10,752 nucleotides of DNA from JADGQA01 sp964579855. Lineage in GTDB: Bacteria; Bacteroidota; Ignavibacteria; UBA10030. The DNA lies in contig CAZOIM010000143.1 of NCBI GenBank assembly GCA_964579855.1, positions 1-10,752 on the forward strand, given 5' to 3'. Below the pieces are notes generated by a model. The model saw only the letters and a program-made list of their open reading frames with translations, did not search any database and was not told the DNA's origin. The position numbers were made by a program, and so were the translations under genes. Below are positions 1-6,372 of the stretch, piece after piece. How positions within the stretch are numbered: the first letter of the stretch is position 1; the number at the start of each line of letters is the position of its first letter.

Positions 1-426
1 GGTTAGCAGAAGCAATGCGCCAAAGTCAAAACCATCGCGCACACTTCCTAATTGGTAATCGATGAGCGGATGTTCTTTCTTCTTCCCATTCGAGACCTCA
101 AAATAGTCAGAGTAGACTATTCCGGCCGACGTCTCGTCTGCAACGGAAACAAAACGCTCCAATGCTCCGCGGCCAAGTTCAATGGGGTTGGGTTGGGAGA
201 CGACAAGCAAATGATCGCTCGTCGTGCCTGTAAGAATCCGCCCGATAGCCCTGCCGTCGGAAAACGTTGAGGATTGAATCCCCTCGCATTTTGAACCGGA
301 TTCAGTGTAGCCTCCGTTATGGACAACGTAGATCCTTTCGACCAGCGGAGATTCTACAAATTGTCGCAGTGTCGAACCAAAATGCTTCTGATTGACGAAA
401 GGAAGTACTGCGGTAATGCTATTCAT
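1..426 (-). CDS. GT2-like glycosyltransferase, N-terminal part (cut by window edge)
   Basis: The minus strand is open from the ATG at 426 to the window edge without a stop, giving the first 142 residues. The start MNSITAVLPF followed by RIYVVHNGG resembles the opening beta-strands of family 2 (GT-A fold) glycosyltransferases. A later IVYSDYFEV stretch (about residues 109-117) sits where such enzymes carry their acidic strand, and HPLIDYQ and GSVRDGFDFG follow, a pattern I recall from GT2-like proteins of this lineage. The catalytic C-terminal half is outside the window, so the sugar and acceptor cannot be named. It lies 50 bases downstream of the kinase on the same strand, so co-transcription is likely. 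No Shine-Dalgarno site stands at normal spacing. AGGAAGG lies about 33 bases upstream, separated by an in-frame TGA, so the ATG is the best available start. Confidence 0.7.
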   Translation of the reverse strand, partial: MNSITAVLPFVNQKHFGSTLRQFVESPLVERIYVVHNGGYTESGSKCEGIQSSTFSDGRAIGRILTGTTSDHLLVVSQPNPIELGRGALERFVSVADETSAGIVYSDYFEVSNGKKKEHPLIDYQLGSVRDGFDFGALLLLT

Positions 427-476
427 GTGAAATGTAGACAGAGAAAGGATTCACTTTGCCTTCCTGTAAATCGAAT

Positions 477-1454
477 CTACCTATCAACCGCCCTCTTCAA
501 TTCTTGTTGAACTCTCGCGATTGCCATCAAGACAGCGCCATCGACCGGGCGGGCATTTGGTTTGACAAACAAAATATGCCGGAGATTTCTTCGAATCTGG
601 CCCTTCAACCCCTTTGAATAGATATTTTCGGACTCTAACAAACCTCCCACGAGCGCCAACGGAATTTTTTGTTTACCTTCGCGGGAGGATTTTCTTAATT
701 TGTCGTGTACTGCGCTCACGGCGTCGACAAGCTCCCGCGTCGCCCCTTCCAGTATTTCCTTAGCCACAGAATCTTTCTGCAACGCCGCGAGGAGAACGAG
801 CGGAGCAGCCGAGGCAAGATCAAACTCTTCTTTATATACCCTCTTAATGATATCCTCGTGCGTCTTCAAACTAAATGTCGTTCCCAACATTTTCGCCAAC
901 CTGGTCTTCCTTCCACGGCCGTCCATCATCTTGGCGACAGCGCGAAATGCCTCACGACCAAGATAATACCCACTTCCTTCATCGCCAATGTATCGTCCCC
1001 ATCCTCCTGCCCGGTGGATTTTTCCTTTGTCATCTTTGCCAAAGACAACCGATCCTGTCCCGCCGATTACCACAATACCGCATTTGCCAAGAAAGGCACC
1101 TTCAAGGGCCACCCTGGCATCACTTTCGATATTAAGGTCTTTGAAAAAAATGCCCCGATTCTGGGCCGCTTTTCTCAGCCCTTCGGCCATTCTTTGTTCA
1201 TCCGCAGCTCTTCCCGCACCGGACAACCCGGCGACCACTGAACCGATTTCAGAATTGTTGCATCCTACTGTATGGCAGCACGTTTCGATGAGGTCGAGGA
1301 CATTCTTGGCAGCCTGTTCGACCCCCATGATCTGAAAATTTGACGGTCCCCCATACGATTCCGCCACAATCGTCCCTTTGAGATCTGCAAGTTGCGCCAA
1401 AGTTTTTGTTCCACCCCCATCGATACCGATGACATATAACGTATTTGTGCTCAT
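477..1454 (-). CDS. N-acetylglucosamine kinase-like protein, BadF/BadG/BcrA/BcrD ATPase family
   Basis: This 325-residue protein is a complete member of the ASKHA sugar-kinase/BadF ATPase family, at the usual family length. The N-terminal phosphate loop is DGGGTKT (residues 12-18). An Asp in ESDARVALEGA (D112) occupies the position of the catalytic base in GlcNAc kinases. The second phosphate motif is GGTGS (131-135), followed by GGWG (150-153) and GDEGSG (157-162), the signature of the GlcNAc-kinase branch. A late ALVGGLLES stretch fits the adenosine-binding motif. No membrane segment or iron-sulfur cysteine pattern is seen, which argues against a 2-hydroxyacyl-CoA dehydratase activator. The likely role is ATP-dependent phosphorylation of N-acetylglucosamine or a related amino sugar in the cytoplasm, for example in cell-wall recycling. 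The exact substrate is inferred. The gene leads a minus-strand unit with the glycosyltransferase and diverges from the thioredoxin gene. Its ATG has no obvious Shine-Dalgarno site. Confidence 0.88.
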   Translation of the reverse strand: MSTNTLYVIGIDGGGTKTLAQLADLKGTIVAESYGGPSNFQIMGVEQAAKNVLDLIETCCHTVGCNNSEIGSVVAGLSGAGRAADEQRMAEGLRKAAQNRGIFFKDLNIESDARVALEGAFLGKCGIVVIGGTGSVVFGKDDKGKIHRAGGWGRYIGDEGSGYYLGREAFRAVAKMMDGRGRKTRLAKMLGTTFSLKTHEDIIKRVYKEEFDLASAAPLVLLAALQKDSVAKEILEGATRELVDAVSAVHDKLRKSSREGKQKIPLALVGGLLESENIYSKGLKGQIRRNLRHILFVKPNARPVDGAVLMAIARVQQELKRAVDR

Positions 1455-1631
1455 AATGTGCGAAATGATACCGATTTAAGCCTGGAAATGCAATGAACTG
1501 ACTCGCGATGTAGTTCACCGGAAATTCACAGGCAACGCCGATATCAGCGTTTGCCGAACCTTCTGAGTTGTGAGTTTGTTCCTAAATGAAGTGCAACCAT
1601 TCACCGTCTATTTGAAATACGAAGGAGAACA
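1455..1631. promoter_or_regulatory. Divergent intergenic region
   Basis: These 177 bases separate the minus-strand kinase from the plus-strand thioredoxin gene, so promoters for both directions should lie here. I see no convincing -35/-10 pair. A TATTTG stretch just upstream of the thioredoxin ribosome binding site only loosely resembles the Bacteroidota TAnnTTTG box. The plus-strand ribosome binding site AAGGAG (1622-1627) is clear. Confidence 0.4.
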
Positions 1632-2120
1632 ATGATGAAACGTACGATCGTTCTATTCCTAGCCATTGCCGTCGTTGGATTGTTTACTGGATTTTCTTCA
1701 CACGATGGTACTTCGAAGGCCCCGGATTTTTCTCTCAAGACCAGCACCGGAAAGACTTTCATACTTTCGAAACTCAAAGGAAAGATCGTTGTGATTAACT
1801 TCTGGGCCACGTGGTGCGGTCCTTGCCGCGCAGAAATTCCAGGTTTCATGGATGTTTACAAAAAGTACAAATCAAAAGGACTGGAGATTGTGGGAGTTTC
1901 GCTCGATGAAGGAGGCTGGGATGATGTGAAGCCCTTTATCACGGAAAACAGTATTCCTTATCCTATTGTGCTTGGCAATCAGCAGGTCGCCGAACAATAT
2001 GGAAATATCGAATCCATCCCTACCACGTTCATTGTCGACAAAGATGGCAATATTGTCGGCCGACACATTGGATACATGAAAGAAGAAGACTTCGAGAAAG
2101 TAATACAAAACTACTTGTAG
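1632..2120 (+). CDS. Exported TlpA/ResA-type thioredoxin-like thiol-disulfide oxidoreductase
   Basis: This 162-residue protein has a basic N-terminus (MMKR) and a hydrophobic segment (about residues 5-21) acting as signal peptide or membrane anchor, with no lipobox. An AhpC/TSA-type thioredoxin fold follows: APDFSL (30-35), then NFWATWCGPC with the redox pair C62/C65, and SIPTTF containing the conserved cis-proline (P130). Size and order match the TlpA/ResA family, which reduces periplasmic disulfides, classically those of apocytochrome c before heme attachment. A DsbD homologue, the usual electron donor for such proteins, follows on the same strand, which supports this role. The start is well placed after AAGGAG (1622-1627). 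A second ATG directly follows the first; either could serve. The exact partner is inferred; a general envelope thioredoxin remains possible. Confidence 0.9.
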   Translation: MMKRTIVLFLAIAVVGLFTGFSSHDGTSKAPDFSLKTSTGKTFILSKLKGKIVVINFWATWCGPCRAEIPGFMDVYKKYKSKGLEIVGVSLDEGGWDDVKPFITENSIPYPIVLGNQQVAEQYGNIESIPTTFIVDKDGNIVGRHIGYMKEEDFEKVIQNYL

Positions 2121-2136
2121 ACGTCTTAACTGCTGA

Positions 2137-2174
2137 GAATCCGCCTGTCCGCTGTCAGCCCGTCGGACGGATTC
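2137..2174. other. Imperfect hairpin after the thioredoxin gene
   Basis: GAATCCG (2137-2143) and TCCG (2148-2151) pair with CGGA (2164-2167) and CGGATTC (2168-2174). This makes an 11-base-pair stem with a four-base bulge (CCTG) and a 12-base loop. It starts 16 bases after the stop codon, where a terminator could be, but no T-run follows. It may be an attenuator or processing site, or chance. Confidence 0.35.
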
Positions 2175-2268
2175 CGTTCCCTTCGAATTTCACTTTTGCA
2201 GTTCGACATCTCGTCTCGTCCACGAACACGATGCGATCACCCAAGGCTTGCATCTTTGACGATTGATG

Positions 2269-2368
2269 NNNNNNNNNNNNNNNNNNNNNNNNNNNNNNNN
2301 NNNNNNNNNNNNNNNNNNNNNNNNNNNNNNNNNNNNNNNNNNNNNNNNNNNNNNNNNNNNNNNNNNNN
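2269..2368. other. Assembly gap of 100 Ns
   Basis: There are exactly 100 consecutive Ns, the conventional placeholder for a scaffold join of unknown length. The start codon and signal peptide of the DsbD gene, and any gene between it and the thioredoxin, may be lost here. Reading frames must not be joined across it. Confidence 0.97.
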
Positions 2369-2369
2369 G

Positions 2370-4088
2370 GCCCAAATGGGTTCAACCGCTTCTCACGTTG
2401 AGCTCATTACAAAACTGTCCGTCGACAATGTTGCGCAGGGGTCAAACTTCCAGGCCGTCGTAAAAGTTCACATCGCCAGCGGCTGGCACGTGAATTCCCA
2501 TACCCCCACGCACGACTATCTTATCGGTACATCATTCACCCTCAATCCCAGAGAAGGAATTATTATCACGGATAACCTGTACCCAAAAGGAAGCCGTCTG
2601 AAATTCGATTTCTCTGACGACTCTCTGGATGTCTACGAAGGAGATGTTCCGATCATTATTGCATTTAGGGTGTCCGAGAAGTTCGCGTTGGGCGCCGACA
2701 CGTTGTTGGGTTCTCTTCAAATGCAGGCTTGCAATAATCAGATCTGCATCGCGCCATCGACAATATCTGTCGCCATTCCGATAGTAGTGGTAGGTGCAAA
2801 CGAAAAGACGAACCTTATCAACAAGAGTGACTTCATTGCGTCCTCAGAATCCGTTTCATCCATACCGCATCCTAAGAATGAGCTGGCAGATTTGTTTGAA
2901 TCGAAGGGATCATTCGTCGCATTTCTCACCATTTTCATCATTGGACTTGCGCTGAATCTCACTCCGTGTGTGTATCCGATGCTCTCCGTCACGGTCTCGC
3001 TCTTTGGAGGACAGACGGAAACGAATCCCGCAAAAGTTTTCCTCAAAGCGGTTGTTTATGTCCTCGGCATCGCATCAATGTACAGTGTCCTCGGTGTCTC
3101 CGCCGCGCTGGGGGGCGGACTCTTTGGAAGCTGGCTGCAAAGTCCCTGGGTGCTCGGTACTATTGCTGCATTGCTGTTTGCCATGGCTCTCAGTTCGTTC
3201 GGATTGTACCAAATCCAAATGCCGTACTGGCTTACAAGCAAACTGGGAGGAACGACCGGCACCGGCATCATTAGTGTTTTCCTTTCCGGGCTTGTCGTCG
3301 GAGTTTTTGCCGCACCCTGCATTGGTCCGCCGGTGATCGCTCTCCTTACACTCGTAGGAACAAAAGGAGACCCCGTCTTCGGCTTCTGGGCATTCTTTAT
3401 ACTGTCGCTCGGCCTGGGATTCCCCTATCTGATCCTCGGCACTTTCTCCGGACTCTTGAAAAAAATACCAAAGTCGGGCGCGTGGCTCGTTTGGGTCGAA
3501 CGAATTTTCGGGGTGGTGTTGACCGGCGCTGCGCTTTTCTATCTCTCTCTTGCACTCGTGCCAAAGTACGCAGCATATGTCGTTCCGCTCACCCTCATCA
3601 TCGGTGGAATCTATCTTGGGTTTATCGACAGATCCGGAAAAGATCATCCATTCTTAAAGAGAATCCAGTGGACCTTCGGAGCGGCCTGCGTTCTTCTTGG
3701 CCTCTATTTCGGCAACGGTATGCGAGAATCAGGGATTTCGTGGGAAGCATATTCAGAACAAAGGCTTTCAGAGGCCAAGACTGCAGGTCTGCCCGTGATT
3801 ATGGATTTCTACGCTGATTGGTGTATCCCCTGCATGGAGCTTGACCGGAACACGTTCACCAATGCCGATGTTGCGAAAGAAGCCGGCGCCTTTGTTCGAC
3901 TGAAGGTTGATCTTACGCATTTCGATTCACCCGAGGCAGAAGCTCTAAGAAAACAATACAACATTTCAGGCGTACCGACAATCGTTTTCCTCAACAAAAA
4001 TGGGCAGGAACACGCGGATTCGCGTGTGGTGGGATTTCTTTCTCCTAAGGACTTCTTAACCCGGCTCAAATCTGCGATAGCACTTTAA
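2370..4088 (+). CDS. dsbD: Thiol:disulfide interchange protein DsbD, 5' end lost in assembly gap
   Basis: The first complete codon after the gap opens 572 residues covering nearly all of DsbD; residue numbers here count from that codon. (a) An N-terminal immunoglobulin-like alpha domain (about 5-140) carries its redox pair in ACNNQICIAP (C121, C126). (b) About eight hydrophobic segments (about 180-455) hold the membrane cysteines in LTPCVYPM (C200) and APCIGPP (C317). (c) A C-terminal thioredoxin domain (about 465-572) has YADWCIPC (C485, C488) and SGVPTI with the cis-proline. All six working cysteines are present. The protein moves electrons from cytoplasmic thioredoxin across the inner membrane to periplasmic acceptors, here probably the upstream TlpA/ResA-type protein. 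The start codon and signal peptide are missing. The ATG at 2196 before the gap is not a supported start, because its residues up to the gap show no signal peptide. Confidence 0.93.
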   Translation, partial: AQMGSTASHVELITKLSVDNVAQGSNFQAVVKVHIASGWHVNSHTPTHDYLIGTSFTLNPREGIIITDNLYPKGSRLKFDFSDDSLDVYEGDVPIIIAFRVSEKFALGADTLLGSLQMQACNNQICIAPSTISVAIPIVVVGANEKTNLINKSDFIASSESVSSIPHPKNELADLFESKGSFVAFLTIFIIGLALNLTPCVYPMLSVTVSLFGGQTETNPAKVFLKAVVYVLGIASMYSVLGVSAALGGGLFGSWLQSPWVLGTIAALLFAMALSSFGLYQIQMPYWLTSKLGGTTGTGIISVFLSGLVVGVFAAPCIGPPVIALLTLVGTKGDPVFGFWAFFILSLGLGFPYLILGTFSGLLKKIPKSGAWLVWVERIFGVVLTGAALFYLSLALVPKYAAYVVPLTLIIGGIYLGFIDRSGKDHPFLKRIQWTFGAACVLLGLYFGNGMRESGISWEAYSEQRLSEAKTAGLPVIMDFYADWCIPCMELDRNTFTNADVAKEAGAFVRLKVDLTHFDSPEAEALRKQYNISGVPTIVFLNKNGQEHADSRVVGFLSPKDFLTRLKSAIAL

Positions 4089-4325
4089 TTGACGGATGGA
4101 TTTCGTGCAAGTATAAAGGGTGTCCGCATAGGATCGTTTTGATCTTCCGGCACCAAAGCCTCATCGACCATTACAATCCCGTCTTTTTCTTATTCCCTTC
4201 GGAACTAAGCCCTGCGGCATCGTGTTAGTACTTGAGCATTGCGACATCGGTCATTCTCCAGTTTTGGCCTGTGTTCTAATCCGAATTTGACAGTCGTTCA
4301 ATCCAAATATCTCAATTAATATTGC

Positions 4326-4331
4326 AGGAGG
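4326..4331 (+). promoter_or_regulatory. Ribosome binding site AGGAGG
   Basis: This perfect AGGAGG ends five bases before the ATG at 4337. It decides the start of the Cys/His repeat protein against an in-frame TTG at 4322 that lies upstream of the site itself. Confidence 0.85.
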
Positions 4332-4336
4332 ACGCT

Positions 4337-5110
4337 ATGAAGAAATTCACGGTGGCAATGATGTTGCTCGTCGTGTTTTCCTTCGGCTTTGCGAAGGTGA
4401 ATACGGAGAAGTTGGATGCAAAGAGTTCGCACATCATGACGGGGTATTTAGTCGACAAGATGTGCGCGCAAAAGATGACTAAGCTTGATGAAGCGAAGGC
4501 AACCGAAAAAGCGATGAAGCACACGAAGGATTGTGCACTTGAAGACATGTGCAAAGAGGACGGGTACGGACTTGTTTCGAACGGGAAGTTTATCAAGTTC
4601 GATGATAACGGCGACAAGCTGGCTGTTGCGTACTTCGAAAAATCAACGAAAGAAAAGGATTTCCTGGTGGACGTTTCCGGAACGATGGATGGCGATGTCA
4701 TGAAAGTTGAATCCATCAACGACGTTCAGGAAAAGGCTGAAAAGTCCGAGATGAAGGGCGAGCACACGATGTCCGGCTACATGCTGGACATAGCTTGTGG
4801 GACGAAGATGTCCAAGCTCGACGAGGATAAGGCAATGGAGAAGGCGAAAGGCCACACAAAAGACTGCGCGACGCAGGACGCATGTAAAGCGAGTGGCTAC
4901 GGACTGATGATGAAAGGCAAGTTGATGAAGTTCGACGATAACGGCAATAAGCTTGCGGCCGACTATTTTGACAAGTCGAAGAAAGAAAAGGGTTTTTGGG
5001 TTGATGTCAGGGGCACGATGGATGGCGAAATGATCAAGGTAGAGTCCATACACGACGTGAAGGGGAAAGTGAAGAAGGAAGTGAAGAAGAAAGAGGCGGA
5101 CGAGGGCTAG
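4337..5110 (+). CDS. Secreted protein with two tandem Cys/His domains, function unknown
   Basis: This 257-residue protein has a signal peptide (MKKF, then a hydrophobic run to about residue 19). It then carries two copies of a domain of about 99 residues (32-130 and 143-241, offset 111). Each copy runs GYxxDxxC, KHTKDC or GHTKDC, xxxCK, GYGL, a KFDDNG loop, a DYF/AYF helix, and ends GTMDG..(M/I)KVES. Three cysteines and one histidine align exactly (C43/C154, H62/H173, C66/C177, C72/C183), suggesting a metal site or disulfide plus free thiol per domain. The C-terminal tail is very lysine- and glutamate-rich. From memory it resembles short secreted 'hypothetical' proteins, perhaps the DUF5818 type, of Bacteroidota and Acidobacteriota. 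I cannot name a function. It follows dsbD after 248 bases, has its own strong ribosome binding site and ends at a terminator, so it may be its own unit. Confidence 0.85.
   Translation: MKKFTVAMMLLVVFSFGFAKVNTEKLDAKSSHIMTGYLVDKMCAQKMTKLDEAKATEKAMKHTKDCALEDMCKEDGYGLVSNGKFIKFDDNGDKLAVAYFEKSTKEKDFLVDVSGTMDGDVMKVESINDVQEKAEKSEMKGEHTMSGYMLDIACGTKMSKLDEDKAMEKAKGHTKDCATQDACKASGYGLMMKGKLMKFDDNGNKLAADYFDKSKKEKGFWVDVRGTMDGEMIKVESIHDVKGKVKKEVKKKEADEG
4430..5059 (+). repeat. Diverged tandem duplication inside the Cys/His protein
   Basis: Copy 1 is 4430-4726 and copy 2 is 4763-5059, offset 333 bases. They align end to end without gaps at the protein level and share short identical DNA stretches such as ACGATGGATGGCGA near each end. 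The divergence shows an old in-frame duplication and not a recent one. Confidence 0.9.
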
Positions 5111-5135
5111 TACCAGATCAAAGCCATTCCATGAA

Positions 5136-5172
5136 GCCGGCGTCTGAACAAGACGTCGGCTTTTTTGTTTTT
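5136..5172 (+). terminator. Rho-independent terminator
   Basis: GCCGGCGTCT (5136-5145) pairs with AGACGTCGGC (5151-5160), a 10-base-pair stem with one G-T wobble and a five-base loop. TTTTTTGTTTTT (5161-5172) follows directly. It lies 26 bases after the stop of the Cys/His protein gene. Confidence 0.93.
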
Positions 5173-5195
5173 GGAGCCGGAGGCGCATAAATGTC

Positions 5196-5213
5196 ATCGC
5201 GCATCAGCGCGAT
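5196..5213. other. Perfect short palindrome
   Basis: ATCGCGC (5196-5202) and GCGCGAT (5207-5213) form a perfect 7-base-pair inverted repeat with a 4-base spacer. It lies in the spacer between the terminator and the small membrane-protein gene. It could be an operator or a second hairpin; no T-run follows closely. Confidence 0.35.
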
Positions 5214-5296
5214 ACTCTTCCGCTTTCGGATTTTCTTTTTTGAGAACCTTTCTTGTTTCAAGGCACCCGGATTGTGAATCACACCCTCCCGTTTTC

Positions 5297-5325
5297 TTGA
5301 TTCTCGAACACTGTTTCAATAGATT
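5297..5325 (+). promoter_or_regulatory. Weak sigma70-like promoter candidate
   Basis: TTGATT (5297-5302) and TAGATT (5320-5325) are separated by 17 bases, each matching four of six consensus positions. The -10 box lies about 50 bases before the ATG at 5376. A new promoter is needed after the terminator at 5136, but promoter rules in this phylum differ from those of E. coli, so this is tentative. Confidence 0.28.
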
Positions 5326-5375
5326 GCTATCAACAATGTCCTTCGCACCAACGCCATTCTTTGTCGAAAGCAACA

Positions 5376-5597
5376 ATGCCTGACAATATTCTCCTTATCG
5401 CTTTTGGAACTGCTTCAACGCTGGCACTCATTGGTGCTTGCTTCGCAATCTATTTTGCCGTCAAGAATGCGAAGAAAAAGGAAGGGGAAATCAAAATGGC
5501 GCTATGGTCATTCGTAGCACTTGCAGGATTTGTGTTTGCCGGCATGTGTTGGGCATACTTCCTCATACCGATCATTATCAACCATTTGTTTCGCTAA
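5376..5597 (+). CDS. Small two-helix membrane protein, unknown function
   Basis: This 73-residue protein has two hydrophobic segments, about residues 4-28 and 43-67. A short charged loop (KNAKKKEGEIK) joins them, so both ends probably face outside with the loop in the cytoplasm by the positive-inside rule. I do not recognise a family. The ATG at 5376 is chosen over an in-frame TTG at 5361, because GAAAG (5366-5370) lies five bases upstream of the ATG and the MPDN start resembles that of the next gene. The gene lies 66 bases upstream of another small unknown gene on the same strand, so the two may be co-expressed. The helical pattern and clean length favour a real gene, but a chance reading frame cannot be excluded. 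Confidence 0.6.
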   Translation: MPDNILLIAFGTASTLALIGACFAIYFAVKNAKKKEGEIKMALWSFVALAGFVFAGMCWAYFLIPIIINHLFR

Positions 5598-5663
5598 AGA
5601 TTGACCTCCATTGGCGTATCAGTCCGAGATCCTTAACCGTATTCTTATCGAAAGAAGATCATC

Positions 5664-5963
5664 ATGCCTGACGTTCAAGTCTTTGCCAGAAAACTCTCTA
5701 CCGAAGAAGTAAAAAAGGGATACATCTTCGTTTTGAAAGACAAACTCTCTTTTTTCCCATCCGCCGGAAAGCCGTTCGACCTGCACTCCGACAAAGCGCA
5801 GAAAAAGGCGACCGTGGAATCGTATCATTGCACGTGTCGCGGCCCGCAATTCCCGCACGATCATTACTTCATTCGGTGGGATGGATTGCGCTTCGGAGAC
5901 AGGATTTCGATTGCGAAAGATAAGAAAGCCGAGAACACGTACCTACTCTCCTTCCGCCGCTAG
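5664..5963 (+). CDS. Hypothetical 99-residue protein with HCTC motif
   Basis: This small soluble protein has no signal peptide or membrane segment. Its centre, YHCTCRGPQFPHDHYFIRW (about residues 54-72), holds a CxC pair flanked by histidines (H55, C56, C58, H66, H68), a plausible metal-binding or redox site. The rest is rich in lysine and short beta-type strands (GYIFVLKDKLSFF, GDRISIAK, YLLSFRR). I do not recognise the family. The start follows GAAAGAAG (5650-5657) by six bases and opens with MPD, like the upstream gene. A weak hairpin (5963-5980) begins at its stop codon. The balanced composition and clustered Cys/His make a real gene likely. Confidence 0.65.
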   Translation: MPDVQVFARKLSTEEVKKGYIFVLKDKLSFFPSAGKPFDLHSDKAQKKATVESYHCTCRGPQFPHDHYFIRWDGLRFGDRISIAKDKKAENTYLLSFRR

Positions 5964-6156
5964 GATTTTCGAGAGAATCCCTCCAAGTACATTTCTTAAT
6001 TTGTGTTCACACGCCGAGAAGTTGGAAGCAATCGCATGACCGTACATCGGATAACAATTCTCGTTTGCCAGGATTGAGAATGCCAACACACGTTTTGACT
6101 TGACGTTCGTATGAAGGCTTTTTAAATTCAGAACGGCTGTGAGTGAAGAATGATCG

Positions 6157-6175
6157 CCGGTATCGGGGATACCGG
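6157..6175. other. Perfect 8-bp palindrome
   Basis: CCGGTATC (6157-6164) and GATACCGG (6168-6175) are perfectly complementary with a three-base spacer (GGG). No T-run follows on either strand, so a terminator is unlikely. An operator or an RNA hairpin in a leader is possible. Confidence 0.45.
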
Positions 6176-6255
6176 AGGGATCTCAGCCGACGAAGATGTT
6201 CCCTCCCTTTGTTTCCCTCCCGATGCAGACTGTGCGGAAGTTACAGCATGACCAA

Positions 6256-6285
6256 TTTATGCCCAAGCGCGCTCTAAAGTATAAT
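6256..6285 (+). promoter_or_regulatory. Candidate promoter with exact TATAAT box
   Basis: TATAAT (6280-6285) lies 18 bases after TTTATG (6256-6261), a poor -35 box. Transcription from here would begin about 80 bases before the GTG at 6373 and after the ATG at 6196, supporting the shorter LamG gene. The -10 match is exact; the rest is weak. Confidence 0.3.
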
Positions 6286-6372
6286 GATTCGAAACTGCAT
6301 GTTATCAGGCTTCGTGCAGTGAGATCAAAGTTAGTCAGGCGTATTACGCTGCAGGAACACGTTGCATTTCAG

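Larger units (their letters stand above)
5964..6372. other. Long intergenic stretch without a convincing gene
   Basis: About 400 bases lie between the HCTC protein and the preferred start of the LamG lipoprotein. They hold a weak hairpin at 5963-5980 (GGATTTT against AGAATCC, one wobble), a perfect palindrome at 6157-6175, and a TATAAT box at 6280. The LamG frame is open back to an ATG at 6196, but those extra 59 residues are basic and lack any domain or signal-peptide character. I read them as untranslated leader. Confidence 0.5.

Noticed and set aside
705..1241. 178-residue open frame on the plus strand
   Set aside because: It lies antisense to the well-supported sugar kinase and has no family features; a shadow frame.
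3075..3647. 190-residue minus-strand open frame inside dsbD
   Set aside because: Antisense to the DsbD membrane domain; its highly charged composition is the expected mirror of hydrophobic codons.
4287..4315. TTGACA (4287-4292) as promoter of the Cys/His protein gene
   Set aside because: No acceptable -10 box lies at 15-18 bases spacing.
4643..5197. 184-residue minus-strand open frame over the Cys/His protein
   Set aside because: Antisense to a gene with signal peptide, ribosome binding site and internal repeat; it also crosses the terminator.
6196..6372. N-terminal extension of the LamG protein to the ATG at 6196
   Set aside because: It would place the lipoprotein signal peptide 60 residues inside the protein and includes the TATAAT box.
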